From: Gammaproteobacteria bacterium
GTDB lineage: Bacteria > Pseudomonadota > Gammaproteobacteria > Steroidobacterales > Woeseiaceae
Direction: 5' to 3'
Assembly: GCA_029881055.1 (NCBI GenBank)
Contig: JAOUNH010000004.1
Span: forward strand, 1 to 35,588
DNA: 35,588 bases
Under the pieces are notes generated by a model. It made no database searches. It was not told the origin of the DNA and saw only the letters and a program-made list of their open reading frames with translations. The position numbers were made by a program, and so were the translations under genes. Positions 1-8,806 of the stretch are shown in pieces. Each line of letters opens with the position of its first letter. The first letter of the stretch is position 1.

Positions 1-132
1 GTCGAGGCTTCGTATGCTGTCATTGCCGTCCACGAGCCCGGCATACGCAGCGATGCCGTTTGCGGGTAAGCTCAAGCGTTGGAGGTCCGGAATGATTTGG
101 CTCCGGCAAGAGAACTGACAGGAGAAGAGCAT
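1..132 (-). CDS. possible start of a leftward gene with a leucine-rich-repeat-like segment (cut by window edge)
   Basis: A minus-strand frame opens with ATG at 132-130 and stays open for 44 codons to the left edge. Its translation contains LQRLSLPANGI followed by more leucine and isoleucine at repeat-like spacing (ending IRSLD), which matches the LxxLxLxxNxI pattern of leucine-rich repeats. This is a pattern match on a short fragment. Two plus-strand frames are also open for part of this stretch (one to TAA at 67-69, one to TGA at 116-118), so the segment could equally hold the tail of a rightward gene. It overlaps the ATG of the VOC gene head to head by two bases. Weakly supported. Confidence 0.2.
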   Translation of the reverse strand, partial: MLFSCQFSCRSQIIPDLQRLSLPANGIAAYAGLVDGNDSIRSLD

Positions 133-505
133 GATCGGTTACGTCACAGTTGGCACGAATGATATTGACAGGGCGGCGAAGTTCTATGACGCGTTGTTTG
201 CTTCCCTGGGGGCCAGCCGATTCTTTGATACAGACACCTTCATCGCCTGGGCAACGGGACCGTCGGCGCCTGCGTTTTCGGTGACCAAACCTTACGATGG
301 CAATGCGGCAACTGTAGGTAATGGTGTCATGGTCGCTATCGCAATGGACTCAACAGACAAGGTCGACGCTTTTTACGCCAAGGCACTTGAACTGGGCGGC
401 ACGGATGAAGGCGCGCCTGGCTTGCGCTTGGACAATTTTTACGCAGGATATTTTCGCGACCTCGATGGCAACAAGCTGAACGCTTTCTGCTTCACGAAGA
501 AATAG
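131..505 (+). CDS. VOC-superfamily (glyoxalase/bleomycin-resistance-like) protein
   Basis: A 124-residue single-domain protein of the vicinal oxygen chelate fold. The N-terminus (YVTVGTNDIDRAAKFYDALF) is the usual beta strand plus helix with the FYD signature, and the C-terminal part shows GYFRDLDGNKLNAF, the RDPDGN-type ending of the family. The length is normal for a one-domain VOC protein made of two beta-alpha-beta-beta-beta modules. These proteins bind a metal and act on small electrophiles, antibiotics or lactoylglutathione, but the histidine usually found in the first strand is not evident here, so no reaction can be assigned. The start at 131 is supported by AGGAGA about 8 bases upstream. 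It lies 27 bp before the signal peptidase gene in the same direction. Confidence 0.85.
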   Translation: MIGYVTVGTNDIDRAAKFYDALFASLGASRFFDTDTFIAWATGPSAPAFSVTKPYDGNAATVGNGVMVAIAMDSTDKVDAFYAKALELGGTDEGAPGLRLDNFYAGYFRDLDGNKLNAFCFTKK

Positions 506-532
506 TCCGAGTAGAGGAGCGCCCGGGTACTA

Positions 533-1132
533 ATGGAAAATACACGGCTTAAGTACATTCTTCGCGAGGGCCTGATTCTCGCCATGCTGGTTGTTGGCAT
601 CCTGGCAGGGCGATCAACTCTCGCCGATCACTATTACGTGCCATCAGGATCCATGGAATACACACTGATCGCAGGTGACCGGGTATTCGTCGACAAAAGA
701 GCTTACGGCCTGCGGGTTCCATTCACGCGAATCGAGCTTACTGACGGGGACCCCGTGCGAAGAGGCGACGTCGTGATATTTGATTCTCCGCGTGACGGGA
801 AGCGCCTGATCAAGAGAATTGTCGCCGTTGGTGGCGACGACGTTCTTATTCAGGACGGCCACCTCGCGATCAACGGTGAATGGCTGGCATCTCCTGCGGA
901 TACCGGAATTGAATGGATTGGCGACAAGCGCGTGGCTCTGAATCTCGCCGACGGGGGTGGCCCCGGGTTTTCGGTGAGCCTAACCGAGGGAACGGTGCTC
1001 GCCATCGGAGATCATCGCGGCGATTCCGTGGACGGCCGGTTTTTCGGGCCCGTTGCAGAAGCTGAGATTTACGGTCGTGCCGTAGCCGTTTACTATCGTC
1101 GCGGCTCCGGTTTCGAGTGGCTCAAGCTGTAG
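533..1132 (+). CDS. lepB: signal peptidase I
   Basis: A 199-residue S26-family signal peptidase, which removes signal peptides from exported pre-proteins at the outer face of the inner membrane. One N-terminal membrane segment (about residues 12-31) is followed by the catalytic serine motif PSGSME (Ser40) and the general-base lysine in KRLIKRIVAVGGD (Lys94). The C-terminal conserved box reads GDHRGDSVDGRFFG, a variant of the usual GDNRDNSxDSR. It is shorter than E. coli LepB (324 residues), which has two membrane segments and a longer periplasmic domain, and resembles the compact type. It does not sit beside lepA or rnc, so it may be a second copy. It ends 16 bp before the convergent P-II gene. 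Confidence 0.88.
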   Translation: MENTRLKYILREGLILAMLVVGILAGRSTLADHYYVPSGSMEYTLIAGDRVFVDKRAYGLRVPFTRIELTDGDPVRRGDVVIFDSPRDGKRLIKRIVAVGGDDVLIQDGHLAINGEWLASPADTGIEWIGDKRVALNLADGGGPGFSVSLTEGTVLAIGDHRGDSVDGRFFGPVAEAEIYGRAVAVYYRRGSGFEWLKL

Positions 1133-1148
1133 AGCCTGAACCAGGAGG

Positions 1149-1508
<360 letters not shown>

Positions 1509-1570
1509 TCAGTCAGGTTGCCGTATGCTAGCAATAGGCTTGCTCTATGTGTACAACTGGTGGACTTATC

Positions 1571-2599
1571 ATGAGCAACAAAACTGGTCTTCTCAAAGAA
1601 TCGGCGGGCTGGCTGTACTACGGTGTGGCGGTGAGCTACGCCATTTTCGGCTATGTACTGGGTCTCGCCGGGCTATTCGTCTCGTCGATACCCATCAATA
1701 TGGCCGCTACACTGTTACTCGCCCATGCGATGACGATTTCGGCCTACCTTATTCACGAGTGCGGCCATAATCTCGTGTTTGTACGACATAAAGACAACGC
1801 GCGCCTTGGTCGGGTCATGAGTTGGTTGTGCGGCGCGGCTTACGGTACCTATGAAGATATGCGTTACAAGCACTTCAGGCACCATGTCGATAACGACGAT
1901 GTTGTCTGGTTTGCATACGATGAGTTTTTCCAGCGCCATCCGCTGATAACGAAATTAATCCGCCTCCTCGAATGGTTTTACATTCCCGCGCACGACTTGC
2001 TGATGCACGGCGTCATGGTTTTCACGTCGTTTGTAATTCCAGAGCGCCGCAATCAACGGTTGAGAAACGTCAGTGTCATTCTGATACGCGGCGGCTTGTT
2101 TGTTTCCGCAGCAATATTCTTCCCGAAGGTGGCCATTCTGTACGTGCTTGCCTACCTGATCATGATGCATGTCCTGCGATTCATGGACAGTGTGCAGCAC
2201 GATTATCCATACAGCACAACGTTGTTCGAGACTTCGCGAGCCCCGCACAAGGGTGATCGCGAATGGGAGCAGGAGCACACGTTTAGCAACCCCTTGTCGT
2301 TACGATTTCCGCACTTGAATTGGCTTACCCTGAATTTCGGGTACCACAATGCGCATCATGCGAATATGAACTTGCCTTTCTATCGCCTGCCGGCTTTGCA
2401 TGCAAAGATGTCCGGTGACGATCCCGCGAATGTGATCCCATTCGGGTCGCAGCTCAGGCTATATCACAACAACAGGGTGTCCAGAATCTACAATCCGCAA
2501 CCCGAGAACTATCCGAAAGGTATCGAATACCTGCGAGTTGCCCAATCCGGGTCCGGGCCTATTGGCGGTAACGCAGCGTCGTTCCTGACCTCGTTTTAG
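1571..2599 (+). CDS. membrane fatty acid desaturase-family protein
   Basis: A 342-residue integral membrane di-iron protein. Three histidine boxes are visible: HECGH (62-66), HFRHH (101-105) and HNAHH (259-263), the arrangement of the fatty acid desaturase/hydroxylase superfamily. Hydrophobic segments lie near residues 15-60, 140-156 and 165-205. These enzymes introduce double bonds or hydroxyls into acyl chains, or act on carotenoids, using O2 and an electron donor; the substrate is not evident. I chose ATG 1571 (MSNKTG) over the in-frame ATG at 1547 because the extra eight residues (MCTTGGLI) look non-native, though neither start has a strong ribosome site. It is transcribed alone, divergent from P-II. 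Confidence 0.85.
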   Translation: MSNKTGLLKESAGWLYYGVAVSYAIFGYVLGLAGLFVSSIPINMAATLLLAHAMTISAYLIHECGHNLVFVRHKDNARLGRVMSWLCGAAYGTYEDMRYKHFRHHVDNDDVVWFAYDEFFQRHPLITKLIRLLEWFYIPAHDLLMHGVMVFTSFVIPERRNQRLRNVSVILIRGGLFVSAAIFFPKVAILYVLAYLIMMHVLRFMDSVQHDYPYSTTLFETSRAPHKGDREWEQEHTFSNPLSLRFPHLNWLTLNFGYHNAHHANMNLPFYRLPALHAKMSGDDPANVIPFGSQLRLYHNNRVSRIYNPQPENYPKGIEYLRVAQSGSGPIGGNAASFLTSF

Positions 2600-2654
2600 G
2601 GCCTGCGAACCCCGTGCGGATACCCAGCGTCAACAGGCCCAGGTGAAGTGATCC

Positions 2655-3449
2655 TTGCAAACTGTCTTTAACAGCCTGGCGTGGCAGACGGAGGTGGCCA
2701 AGCTCATCTCCGCGCCCGACAGTAAAACGATCGCCAAACAGCTGGTTGCCTTCACTTGCGCGACCGTGTCGAATAATGGCACCAGCCTGATGGCATTTCA
2801 TGCCGACGCGCCGCCGGAGGTGATTCACCACTCACTCGCGCCGAGTCGTGCGCGGCATTATCTCGATCGCTATCTCGCAGGCCCCTATCTCCTCGATCCG
2901 CTGTACCAGATGGCACTTCGACCGGATAAGCCTGCCATGTGCCGTTTTCGGGATGCCCAACCGGATCGCTTTCATTCGAGTGAGTACTACCGTCAATACG
3001 TTGAGCGTACCCATCTCGTCGATGAAATGGATTTCCTTCTGGGCGTATCGCCGGTCAGTGCCCTGGTCCTCGTGTGCGGGCGCACGGAAAAGCGCTTTTC
3101 GCGAATCGAATTAAGTCAGCTGCGGCTCGTCGAACCGATAGTTCGCACTGCCATGCAGAAAGTATGGGACAGCCGGGATCGCGAATCGTCCCGCGACGCC
3201 GGCGATCATGGCATGCACAGGCGGCTGACGACTTGTTTCGAAAACTTCGGCGAAAAAACCCTGACCCATCGGGAACGAGAAATAACGCAGTTGCTACTGC
3301 GTGGGCATTCGTCCAAATCAATCGCCCGCGAACTGGGAATCGCGCCGGGCACTGTGATGGTTCACAAGCGCAACCTGTTCGCCAAGCTGAGCATTACATC
3401 GCAGTACGAGTTGTTCTCGCGATTCATCGACGCGCTTTCGAATTCCTGA
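2655..3449 (+). CDS. LuxR-family transcriptional regulator
   Basis: A 264-residue regulator. The C-terminal 60 residues form a LuxR-type helix-turn-helix: LTHREREITQLLLRGHSSKS, then IARELGIAPGTVMVHKRNLF with the usual AKL and YELF that follow. The N-terminal 180 residues have no recognisable receiver (no conserved phospho-Asp pattern), and I do not see the tryptophan/aspartate set of acyl-homoserine-lactone receptors; it may be another small-molecule sensor. The start is TTG at 2655, placed 8 bases after AGGTGA (2641-2646); no ATG fits. The gene ends 85 bp before the isovaleryl-CoA dehydrogenase gene and the gap holds two hairpins, so control of that operon is possible but only inferred from position. 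Confidence 0.85.
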   Translation: MQTVFNSLAWQTEVAKLISAPDSKTIAKQLVAFTCATVSNNGTSLMAFHADAPPEVIHHSLAPSRARHYLDRYLAGPYLLDPLYQMALRPDKPAMCRFRDAQPDRFHSSEYYRQYVERTHLVDEMDFLLGVSPVSALVLVCGRTEKRFSRIELSQLRLVEPIVRTAMQKVWDSRDRESSRDAGDHGMHRRLTTCFENFGEKTLTHREREITQLLLRGHSSKSIARELGIAPGTVMVHKRNLFAKLSITSQYELFSRFIDALSNS

Positions 3450-3450
3450 A

Positions 3451-3480
3451 AAGGGTGTACCTCTGGTGAGGTATGTCCTT
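3451..3480 (+). promoter_or_regulatory. 13-bp hairpin after the luxR stop (operator or RNA element)
   Basis: A perfect inverted repeat TACCTC-TGGT-GAGGTA (3458-3473) is extended at RNA level by G-U and Watson-Crick pairs to AAGG/CCTT at the ends (3451-3480), giving a 13-bp stem with a four-base loop. There is no T-run after it, so it is not a classical terminator. It begins two bases after the luxR stop codon. It could be a DNA operator or an RNA-level element in front of acyl-CoA operon 1. Confidence 0.4.
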
Positions 3481-3482
3481 CC

Positions 3483-3500
3483 ACTCGGCGATTACCGAGT
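3483..3500 (+). promoter_or_regulatory. second inverted repeat upstream of ivd
   Basis: ACTCGG-CGATTA-CCGAGT is a perfect 6-bp inverted repeat two bases downstream of the previous hairpin and 34 bp before the ivd start codon. Its position suggests a regulatory site for operon 1; function is inferred from position only. Confidence 0.3.
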
Positions 3501-3534
3501 ATGATTCCCATTCCACAAGCGTGAGTGTGACCTT

Positions 3535-4692
3535 ATGTTTGAATTCGATTTTGGGCATGGCGAGGAGCTCGACTTGCTGCGCGAGACGGTGCGCGATTTC
3601 GCTACCGACCGAATTGCGCCGCGTGCGGCGACGATTGACGAGACCAACGAATTTCCGGCGGACCTGTGGCCGGAACTCGGGCAACTCGGCTTGCTCGGTA
3701 TTACAGTTGAGGAAACCTGGGGCGGTTCCGGCCTGGGATACCTTGCGCATGTTATCGCGATGGAAGAAATCAGTCGCGCGTCGGGTGCCGTCGGATTGTC
3801 GTACGGCGCCCATTCCAATCTTTGCGTGAACCAGCTGCGGCGCTGGGGGAGCGAAGAACAAAAAAATCGATTTCTGCCCAAACTCGTGTCGGGTGAGTAT
3901 CTCGGCGCGCTCGCGATGAGCGAAGCGGGTGCGGGTTCCGATGTCATGAGTATGCGCACAACGGCTACCCGGGACGGTGACGACTATGTGCTCCAGGGAT
4001 CCAAGATGTGGATTACCAATGCGCCTGGCGCCGACCTGATCATCGTGTATGCGAAAACCGATCCCTCGGTAGCGTCTGGCGGCGTGAGCGCATTCCTCGT
4101 CGAACGCGGGACGCCCGGATTTTCAACGCCGCAGAAACTGGACAAGCTGGGGATGCGCGGTTCCGACACCAGCGAAGTGCTGTTGGAAGAGTGCCGTATC
4201 CCGGCGAGCATGATGCTCGCCGAAGAGGGCAAGGGCGCCGCGATCCTGATGAGCGGACTCGACTACGAACGTGTCGTGTTGTCCGGTGGTTCGTTAGGGC
4301 TAATGGCGGCGTGCATGGATCTCGTCCTGCCGTATATCCATGACCGTAAACAATTCGGGCAGTCCATTGGCGAGTTTCAGCTGATGCAGGGCAAGATTGC
4401 GGACATGTACACGGCGCTGAGCAGTTGCCGCGCGTACGTCTATGCCGTTGCCCAGGCGTGCGACCGTTCCCGAACTACACGTTTCGATGCGGCAGGATGT
4501 ATTCTAGTCGCAGCTGAAAAAGCTACGTGGATGGCGGGCGAAGCGATACAGGTGCTCGGCGGCAATGGCTATATTAACGAGTACCCGGCTGGCCGCCTGT
4601 GGCGGGATGCCAAGCTCTACGAAATTGGCGCCGGCACGAGCGAAATTCGGCGCATGCTGATAGGGCGTGAATTGTTTAACGCCAGTAAATAG
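3535..4692 (+). CDS. ivd: isovaleryl-CoA dehydrogenase
   Basis: A 385-residue FAD-dependent acyl-CoA dehydrogenase that oxidises isovaleryl-CoA to 3-methylcrotonyl-CoA in leucine breakdown, passing electrons to ETF. IVD-type signatures run through it: [12 protein letters not shown] (about 89-100), the flavin segment [28 protein letters not shown] with Glu245 at the catalytic-base position used by IVD and long-chain dehydrogenases, RKQFGQ, and the C-terminal [30 protein letters not shown]. The GAGTSE segment lacks the Glu used as base by medium-chain enzymes, as expected for IVD. It is first gene of operon 1; the carboxylase subunit follows after 3 bp. Ribosome site is weak (GAGTGTG). Confidence 0.95.
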   Translation: MFEFDFGHGEELDLLRETVRDFATDRIAPRAATIDETNEFPADLWPELGQLGLLGITVEETWGGSGLGYLAHVIAMEEISRASGAVGLSYGAHSNLCVNQLRRWGSEEQKNRFLPKLVSGEYLGALAMSEAGAGSDVMSMRTTATRDGDDYVLQGSKMWITNAPGADLIIVYAKTDPSVASGGVSAFLVERGTPGFSTPQKLDKLGMRGSDTSEVLLEECRIPASMMLAEEGKGAAILMSGLDYERVVLSGGSLGLMAACMDLVLPYIHDRKQFGQSIGEFQLMQGKIADMYTALSSCRAYVYAVAQACDRSRTTRFDAAGCILVAAEKATWMAGEAIQVLGGNGYINEYPAGRLWRDAKLYEIGAGTSEIRRMLIGRELFNASK

Positions 4693-4695
4693 GAC

Positions 4696-6309
4696 GTGAT
4701 GCCAAAAATAAGCACAAAGATCGATCGCAATTCCAAGGGCTTCGAAAGCAACGTGGCGGCTCATACGGAGCTGGTCGAAAAGCTTAAGGAAGTGAACGAT
4801 TACATCATGCTGGGTGGCCCTGAGCGATCACGGGAATTGCACTTGTCGCGCGGCAAACTCCTCGCGCGTGACAGGATCAGGGCGTTGCTGGATTCAGACA
4901 CCGACTTTCTCGAAGTTGGCCGGCAGGCTGCCTGGCAGGTCTATTCCGACGACGTGCCTTGTGCCGGAATCGTGACCGGTATCGGCAAGATTCACGACAT
5001 CGAGTGCATGGTCGTCGCCAACGATGCAACCGTGAAGGGCGGTACTTACTATCCGCTGACGGTCAAGAAACACCTTCGTGCGCAGGAAATCGCCGCCGAA
5101 AACCGACTGCCCTGTATTTATCTCGTCGATTCGGGCGGAGCCTTTCTGCCGCGACAGGATGAAGTCTTTCCCGATCGCGATCACTTCGGTCGAATTTTCT
5201 TCAACCAGGCGCGGCTGTCGGCGGCCGGCATTCCGCAAATCGCTGTCGTGATGGGATCCTGCACGGCGGGCGGCGCCTACGTGCCGGCGATGTGCGATGA
5301 GTCGATCATCGTGCGAAACCAGGGGACGATATTCCTGGGTGGTCCGCCGCTCGTAAAAGCGGCAACCGGGGAAGAGGTTGATGCCGAGACCCTGGGCGGT
5401 GGCAGCGTCCACTCGCGGATTTCAGGAGTAACCGATTATCTTGCGGACAACGATGCACACGCACTGTCGATTGCCCGCGATATCGTCGCGAGTTTGAATG
5501 AGGCTCCGCGCGCCACTGCCGGCCGGCGCGAGCCCCGAGAGCCCTTGTACGCGGCGGAGGAAATCTACGGCATCGTTTCCCGGGAGTACCGGTACCCTTA
5601 CGACGTTCGTGAAGTTATCGCGCGCATCGTGGACGGGTCGGAGTTCCAGGAATTCAAGAAGCTCTATGGCGCGACATTGGTCACGGGATTTGCACATATC
5701 GACGGTTATCCGGTCGGGATTGTCGCGAACAACGGTATCCTGTTCCCCGAATCTGCCCAGAAAGGCGCCCATTTCGTTCAGCTCTGCAATCGTCGTCGCG
5801 TTCCGCTCGTGTTCCTGCAAAATATCACGGGATTCATGGTGGGCAAGCGGGTCGAACATGCGGGCATAGCCAAGGATGGAGCCAAGATGGTCAATGCCGT
5901 GGCGACTGCTAACGTGCCGAAATTCACAGTCGTCATCGGCGGATCATTCGGCGCGGGAAACTACGCCATGTGCGGTCGCGCTTACAGCCCGAACCTGATG
6001 TGGATGTGGCCCAACGCGCGAATATCAGTGATGGGCGGCGAACAGGCCTCGATGGTCTTATCGACCGTCAAAGCGGATGGTCTGGCCGCACGCGGTGAAG
6101 AATGGTCGGATTCCGACAAGGCCGACTACGAAGAAATGATTCGCCAGCAATACGAAACACAGGGCCATCCCTTGTATGCGAGCGCGCGTATGTGGGACGA
6201 CGGCATTATTGATCCCACGGATACACGACGAGTACTGGCGCATGGACTGTCGGCTGCGATGAGCGGTCGCCGCAAAGATGAGGCTCCTCACGGCATATTT
6301 CGTATGTGA
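4696..6309 (+). CDS. mccB: methylcrotonyl-CoA carboxylase carboxyltransferase (beta) subunit
   Basis: A 537-residue biotin-dependent carboxyltransferase, the length of MccB/LiuB and AtuC. It transfers carboxyl from carboxybiotin to the acyl-CoA, here probably 3-methylcrotonyl-CoA to 3-methylglutaconyl-CoA. Both crotonase-like carboxyltransferase halves are present: [20 protein letters not shown] and [20 protein letters not shown] in the N-half, [13 protein letters not shown], and in the C-half [44 protein letters not shown]. It starts GTG ATG (4696 or 4699), three bases after ivd. Next to ivd the leucine role is most likely; geranyl-CoA carboxylase beta (AtuC) is a close relative and cannot be excluded by eye. 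The partner biotin carboxylase subunit is not in this window. Confidence 0.9.
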   Translation: MMPKISTKIDRNSKGFESNVAAHTELVEKLKEVNDYIMLGGPERSRELHLSRGKLLARDRIRALLDSDTDFLEVGRQAAWQVYSDDVPCAGIVTGIGKIHDIECMVVANDATVKGGTYYPLTVKKHLRAQEIAAENRLPCIYLVDSGGAFLPRQDEVFPDRDHFGRIFFNQARLSAAGIPQIAVVMGSCTAGGAYVPAMCDESIIVRNQGTIFLGGPPLVKAATGEEVDAETLGGGSVHSRISGVTDYLADNDAHALSIARDIVASLNEAPRATAGRREPREPLYAAEEIYGIVSREYRYPYDVREVIARIVDGSEFQEFKKLYGATLVTGFAHIDGYPVGIVANNGILFPESAQKGAHFVQLCNRRRVPLVFLQNITGFMVGKRVEHAGIAKDGAKMVNAVATANVPKFTVVIGGSFGAGNYAMCGRAYSPNLMWMWPNARISVMGGEQASMVLSTVKADGLAARGEEWSDSDKADYEEMIRQQYETQGHPLYASARMWDDGIIDPTDTRRVLAHGLSAAMSGRRKDEAPHGIFRM

Positions 6310-6348
6310 GTCCATGTACAATCACGGCAAACTATTAATGGATGAATT

Positions 6349-7206
6349 ATGCCGCTGGATTACGATGCGCTGATGGCGACCCGAGTGGTCGACTTACCCT
6401 TGAGTTACGACGATTCCGAGGCGATTCTCTATGCGCTTAGCATCGGCATGGGGCAGAACCCGCTTGACCTCAAGGAATTGCCCTATGTGTACGAGCAGGG
6501 TGATGCCTTCAAGACCCTGCCCACCCTGGCAACAGTGCTGGTACCCGATATGTTTCCACCCGGATTGGGATGGGACTTTAGCCAGGTGTTGCACTCCGAA
6601 CAACGCATGCAGTTGTATCGACCGTTGCCGCCCAAGGCTGATCTGCTGATCAACAAGCGGGTAGCGGACGTATTCGATTGGGGACCCCGCAAAGGCGCGT
6701 TGTTTCTCTTCGAGGCAGAGGGTCGCCTGGCGAGTGATGACACTGTTTTGTTTACGCTCGGCTGCACGGTTATGGCCCGCGGCGATGGCGGCTTCGGCGG
6801 TCCCAGCGGCACCGGGCCCCGGCCGCACAGGCCGCCGCAACGTGACCCGGACTTAAGTTGCGACCTTTCGACTCGCCAGGACCAGGCCCTGTTGTTCAGG
6901 CTCACGGGCGATCGAAATCCCCTGCATGCGGATCCGGCCCTGGCATCGAGGGCCGGCTTCGATGTGCCCATACTGCACGGCATGTGCACCTACGGTGTTG
7001 CTTGTCGCGCTATTCTTAAAACGATTTGCGACTACGACTACACCTTGATTGAGAGCTTCGAGGCGCGCTTTACGGCGCCGGTACTGCCGGGTGATACGAT
7101 CACGACCGATATGTGGCAGGACGGTAACGTCGTTTCCTTCCGCTGCAGCGTGAAAGAGCGCGACGTCATCGTGCTGCGTAATGGCAAGTGCACGCTGGCT
7201 GTATAG
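6349..7206 (+). CDS. MaoC-family (R)-specific enoyl-CoA hydratase (MFE-2 hydratase-like)
   Basis: A 285-residue double hot-dog protein. The N-terminal half (about 10-145) is the degenerate MaoC-like dehydratase domain. The C-terminal half carries the hydratase-2 motif RLTGDRNPLHADPALA with the catalytic pair Asp188 and His193, five residues apart as in human MFE-2, followed by PILHGMCTYG. Such enzymes add water to 2-trans-enoyl-CoA to give (R)-3-hydroxyacyl-CoA. The two halves are joined by a low-complexity Gly/Pro/Arg-rich linker (about 146-166). The stop codon abuts the GTG of the following crotonase gene with no gap, so the two are translationally coupled. In this operon it may act on a branched enoyl-CoA; its substrate is unknown. 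Confidence 0.88.
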   Translation: MPLDYDALMATRVVDLPLSYDDSEAILYALSIGMGQNPLDLKELPYVYEQGDAFKTLPTLATVLVPDMFPPGLGWDFSQVLHSEQRMQLYRPLPPKADLLINKRVADVFDWGPRKGALFLFEAEGRLASDDTVLFTLGCTVMARGDGGFGGPSGTGPRPHRPPQRDPDLSCDLSTRQDQALLFRLTGDRNPLHADPALASRAGFDVPILHGMCTYGVACRAILKTICDYDYTLIESFEARFTAPVLPGDTITTDMWQDGNVVSFRCSVKERDVIVLRNGKCTLAV

Positions 7207-8013
7207 GTGACTGAGAGCCTGCAAATGGATCGCGTCAGAATAAAGATCGAAGCTCACGTTGCCGATGTCGTCTTGAATCGGCCGGACAAGATGAATGCCG
7301 TTGATATGGAAATGTTTGTGGCATTGGGTGCGGCGGCCGATCGTCTCGCTGCAGATAAATCCGTTCGCGCCGTCGTTCTACGAGGTGCAGGCGAAAGTTT
7401 TTGTGCAGGTATCGATCTGAACCTGTTTGCGGACACCGACCTCGATTTTCGCGCCGCGTTGAGTGCGCCGGTAGAACCATCTCCGGCTAACCTGTTTCAG
7501 CGTGCTGCCTACGCCTGGCGCGAACTGCCGGTACCAGTGATATGCGCGATCGAAGGTGTCTGTTACGGGGCAGGGCTGCAAATCGCAATGGGCGCTGACA
7601 TTCGTTACGCGTCACCGACGGCCAGACTGTCTATTATGGAATCGCACTGGGGCATTATCCCGGACATGGGAATCAGCGCGACCCTTCGGCACCTGGTATC
7701 GCCCGACAGGGTAAAGGAATTGTCCTGGTCGGCACGTGTGCTTGACAGTACCGAGGCGAAGGTACTTGGACTGATCACGGACGTAGTCGACGATCCGCTC
7801 GAAGCCAGCCGCAAGCTGGCTGCGGAATGTGCGGCGAAATCGCCGGACGCCATTCGGGCGATCAAAACTCTGGTTAACCAGGCGTGGCAATCGACAGAAG
7901 CCGACGCGTTAGCGCTGGAGGCGCGGTTGCAGGGTGGCATAATCGGCGGGCGCAATCAGCAGGAGGCCATGCAGGCTAATCTAGCCAGGCGAAAGCCTGA
8001 CTTCGTCGACTAG
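7207..8013 (+). CDS. crotonase-family protein, dienoyl-CoA isomerase-like active site
   Basis: A 268-residue crotonase-fold acyl-CoA enzyme. The oxyanion-hole segments are SFCAGIDLN (about 64-72) and GVCYGAGLQIA (117-127). The first catalytic Glu of enoyl-CoA hydratase (Glu144 in rat) is Gln125 here; the second is Glu145 (SIMESHWG), and Asp153 (IPDMG) lies eight residues later. The Glu/Asp pair at spacing 8 is that of delta3,5-delta2,4-dienoyl-CoA isomerase, so an isomerase or other non-hydratase reaction is more likely than plain hydration. It does not read as a methylglutaconyl-CoA hydratase (LiuC). It starts with GTG at 7207 directly after the MaoC stop codon and is the last gene of operon 1. 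Confidence 0.88.
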   Translation: MTESLQMDRVRIKIEAHVADVVLNRPDKMNAVDMEMFVALGAAADRLAADKSVRAVVLRGAGESFCAGIDLNLFADTDLDFRAALSAPVEPSPANLFQRAAYAWRELPVPVICAIEGVCYGAGLQIAMGADIRYASPTARLSIMESHWGIIPDMGISATLRHLVSPDRVKELSWSARVLDSTEAKVLGLITDVVDDPLEASRKLAAECAAKSPDAIRAIKTLVNQAWQSTEADALALEARLQGGIIGGRNQQEAMQANLARRKPDFVD

Positions 8014-8134
8014 AAAAGGCGCGAAACCGGAACTTTGGCTCAATTCGGGACTCCAATTCACTGGGATTTATTGGGACGTAGCGCTAATTAACGGGACCAC
8101 TATTCAGAGTATCTGGCGCGCAGGAATTGTCGCA

Positions 8135-8806
8135 ATGCTGTTGTCGGCGTCGGTGCCTGCGTGGAGCCAGGGTTCGTCTGAGCTGTCAGCTGACCTTCCC
8201 GACGCTCGGACCATGGCTGTGCAGGCGAAGGTCGAGCAGTTGTTCCAGGCGGAGGATTTCAGGCGCGCCTATTTTATTTACCGGAACGAACTCTCGCCGA
8301 TTGGCGACAAGTACGCACAGTACATGGTCGGCTACATGCTGCTAAACGGGCTGGGCGTGAGCGAGGACCCGGTCTCTGCTTCAGCCTGGTATCGACTGGC
8401 CGCCGAGCGCGATACTCCGGAGTTTGTAGCCGTGAGCAACCACCTTTTGCAACAGCTGGACGAAAATCAGGTCCACCAATCCAATGCTGAGTATTTCCGT
8501 TTGCGCTCCAGGTACAGCGATGTCGCCGTCGTACTGGCATCGATCAAACGCAACCTTAGTGATCTTGAGGGCAGGACCGGGACTCGCATCAGAGGCGAAA
8601 GTTCGCCGATAACGATCGTTGAACCTGATCGGAGCCGGACGCAGACGGCCGACAGTTACTACGGATCCATTTACCGCCAGTTGGAAGAACGACTATTGTT
8701 GCTTAAGGAAATGGACGGCTTTCACGATATCGACACGGACCCGACCCGATTCGATATCCGTGAGCTGGAGCGCCGCGCCCAGGTGCGCGTCGAGTCAATC
8801 GACTGA
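8135..8806 (+). CDS. exported protein with a Sel1-like repeat, function unknown
   Basis: From the only ATG at 8135 this is 223 residues. A Sel1/TPR-like repeat is visible around residues 40-100 (AQYMVGYMLLNGLGV, then SASAWYRLAAERDTPEF). The rest is charged and probably helical. Sel1-repeat proteins usually act as scaffolds, often in the periplasm. The ATG start leaves a stunted leader (MLLSASVPAWSQG). The same frame is open upstream of the ATG and reads SIWRAGIVA directly before it, completing an ordinary signal peptide with an arginine, a hydrophobic core and an AWSQ-G cleavage region. The true start is therefore probably upstream at a non-ATG codon (for example ATT at 8102). It overlaps the convergent tetR gene by 12 bp. 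Confidence 0.65.
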   Translation: MLLSASVPAWSQGSSELSADLPDARTMAVQAKVEQLFQAEDFRRAYFIYRNELSPIGDKYAQYMVGYMLLNGLGVSEDPVSASAWYRLAAERDTPEFVAVSNHLLQQLDENQVHQSNAEYFRLRSRYSDVAVVLASIKRNLSDLEGRTGTRIRGESSPITIVEPDRSRTQTADSYYGSIYRQLEERLLLLKEMDGFHDIDTDPTRFDIRELERRAQVRVESID

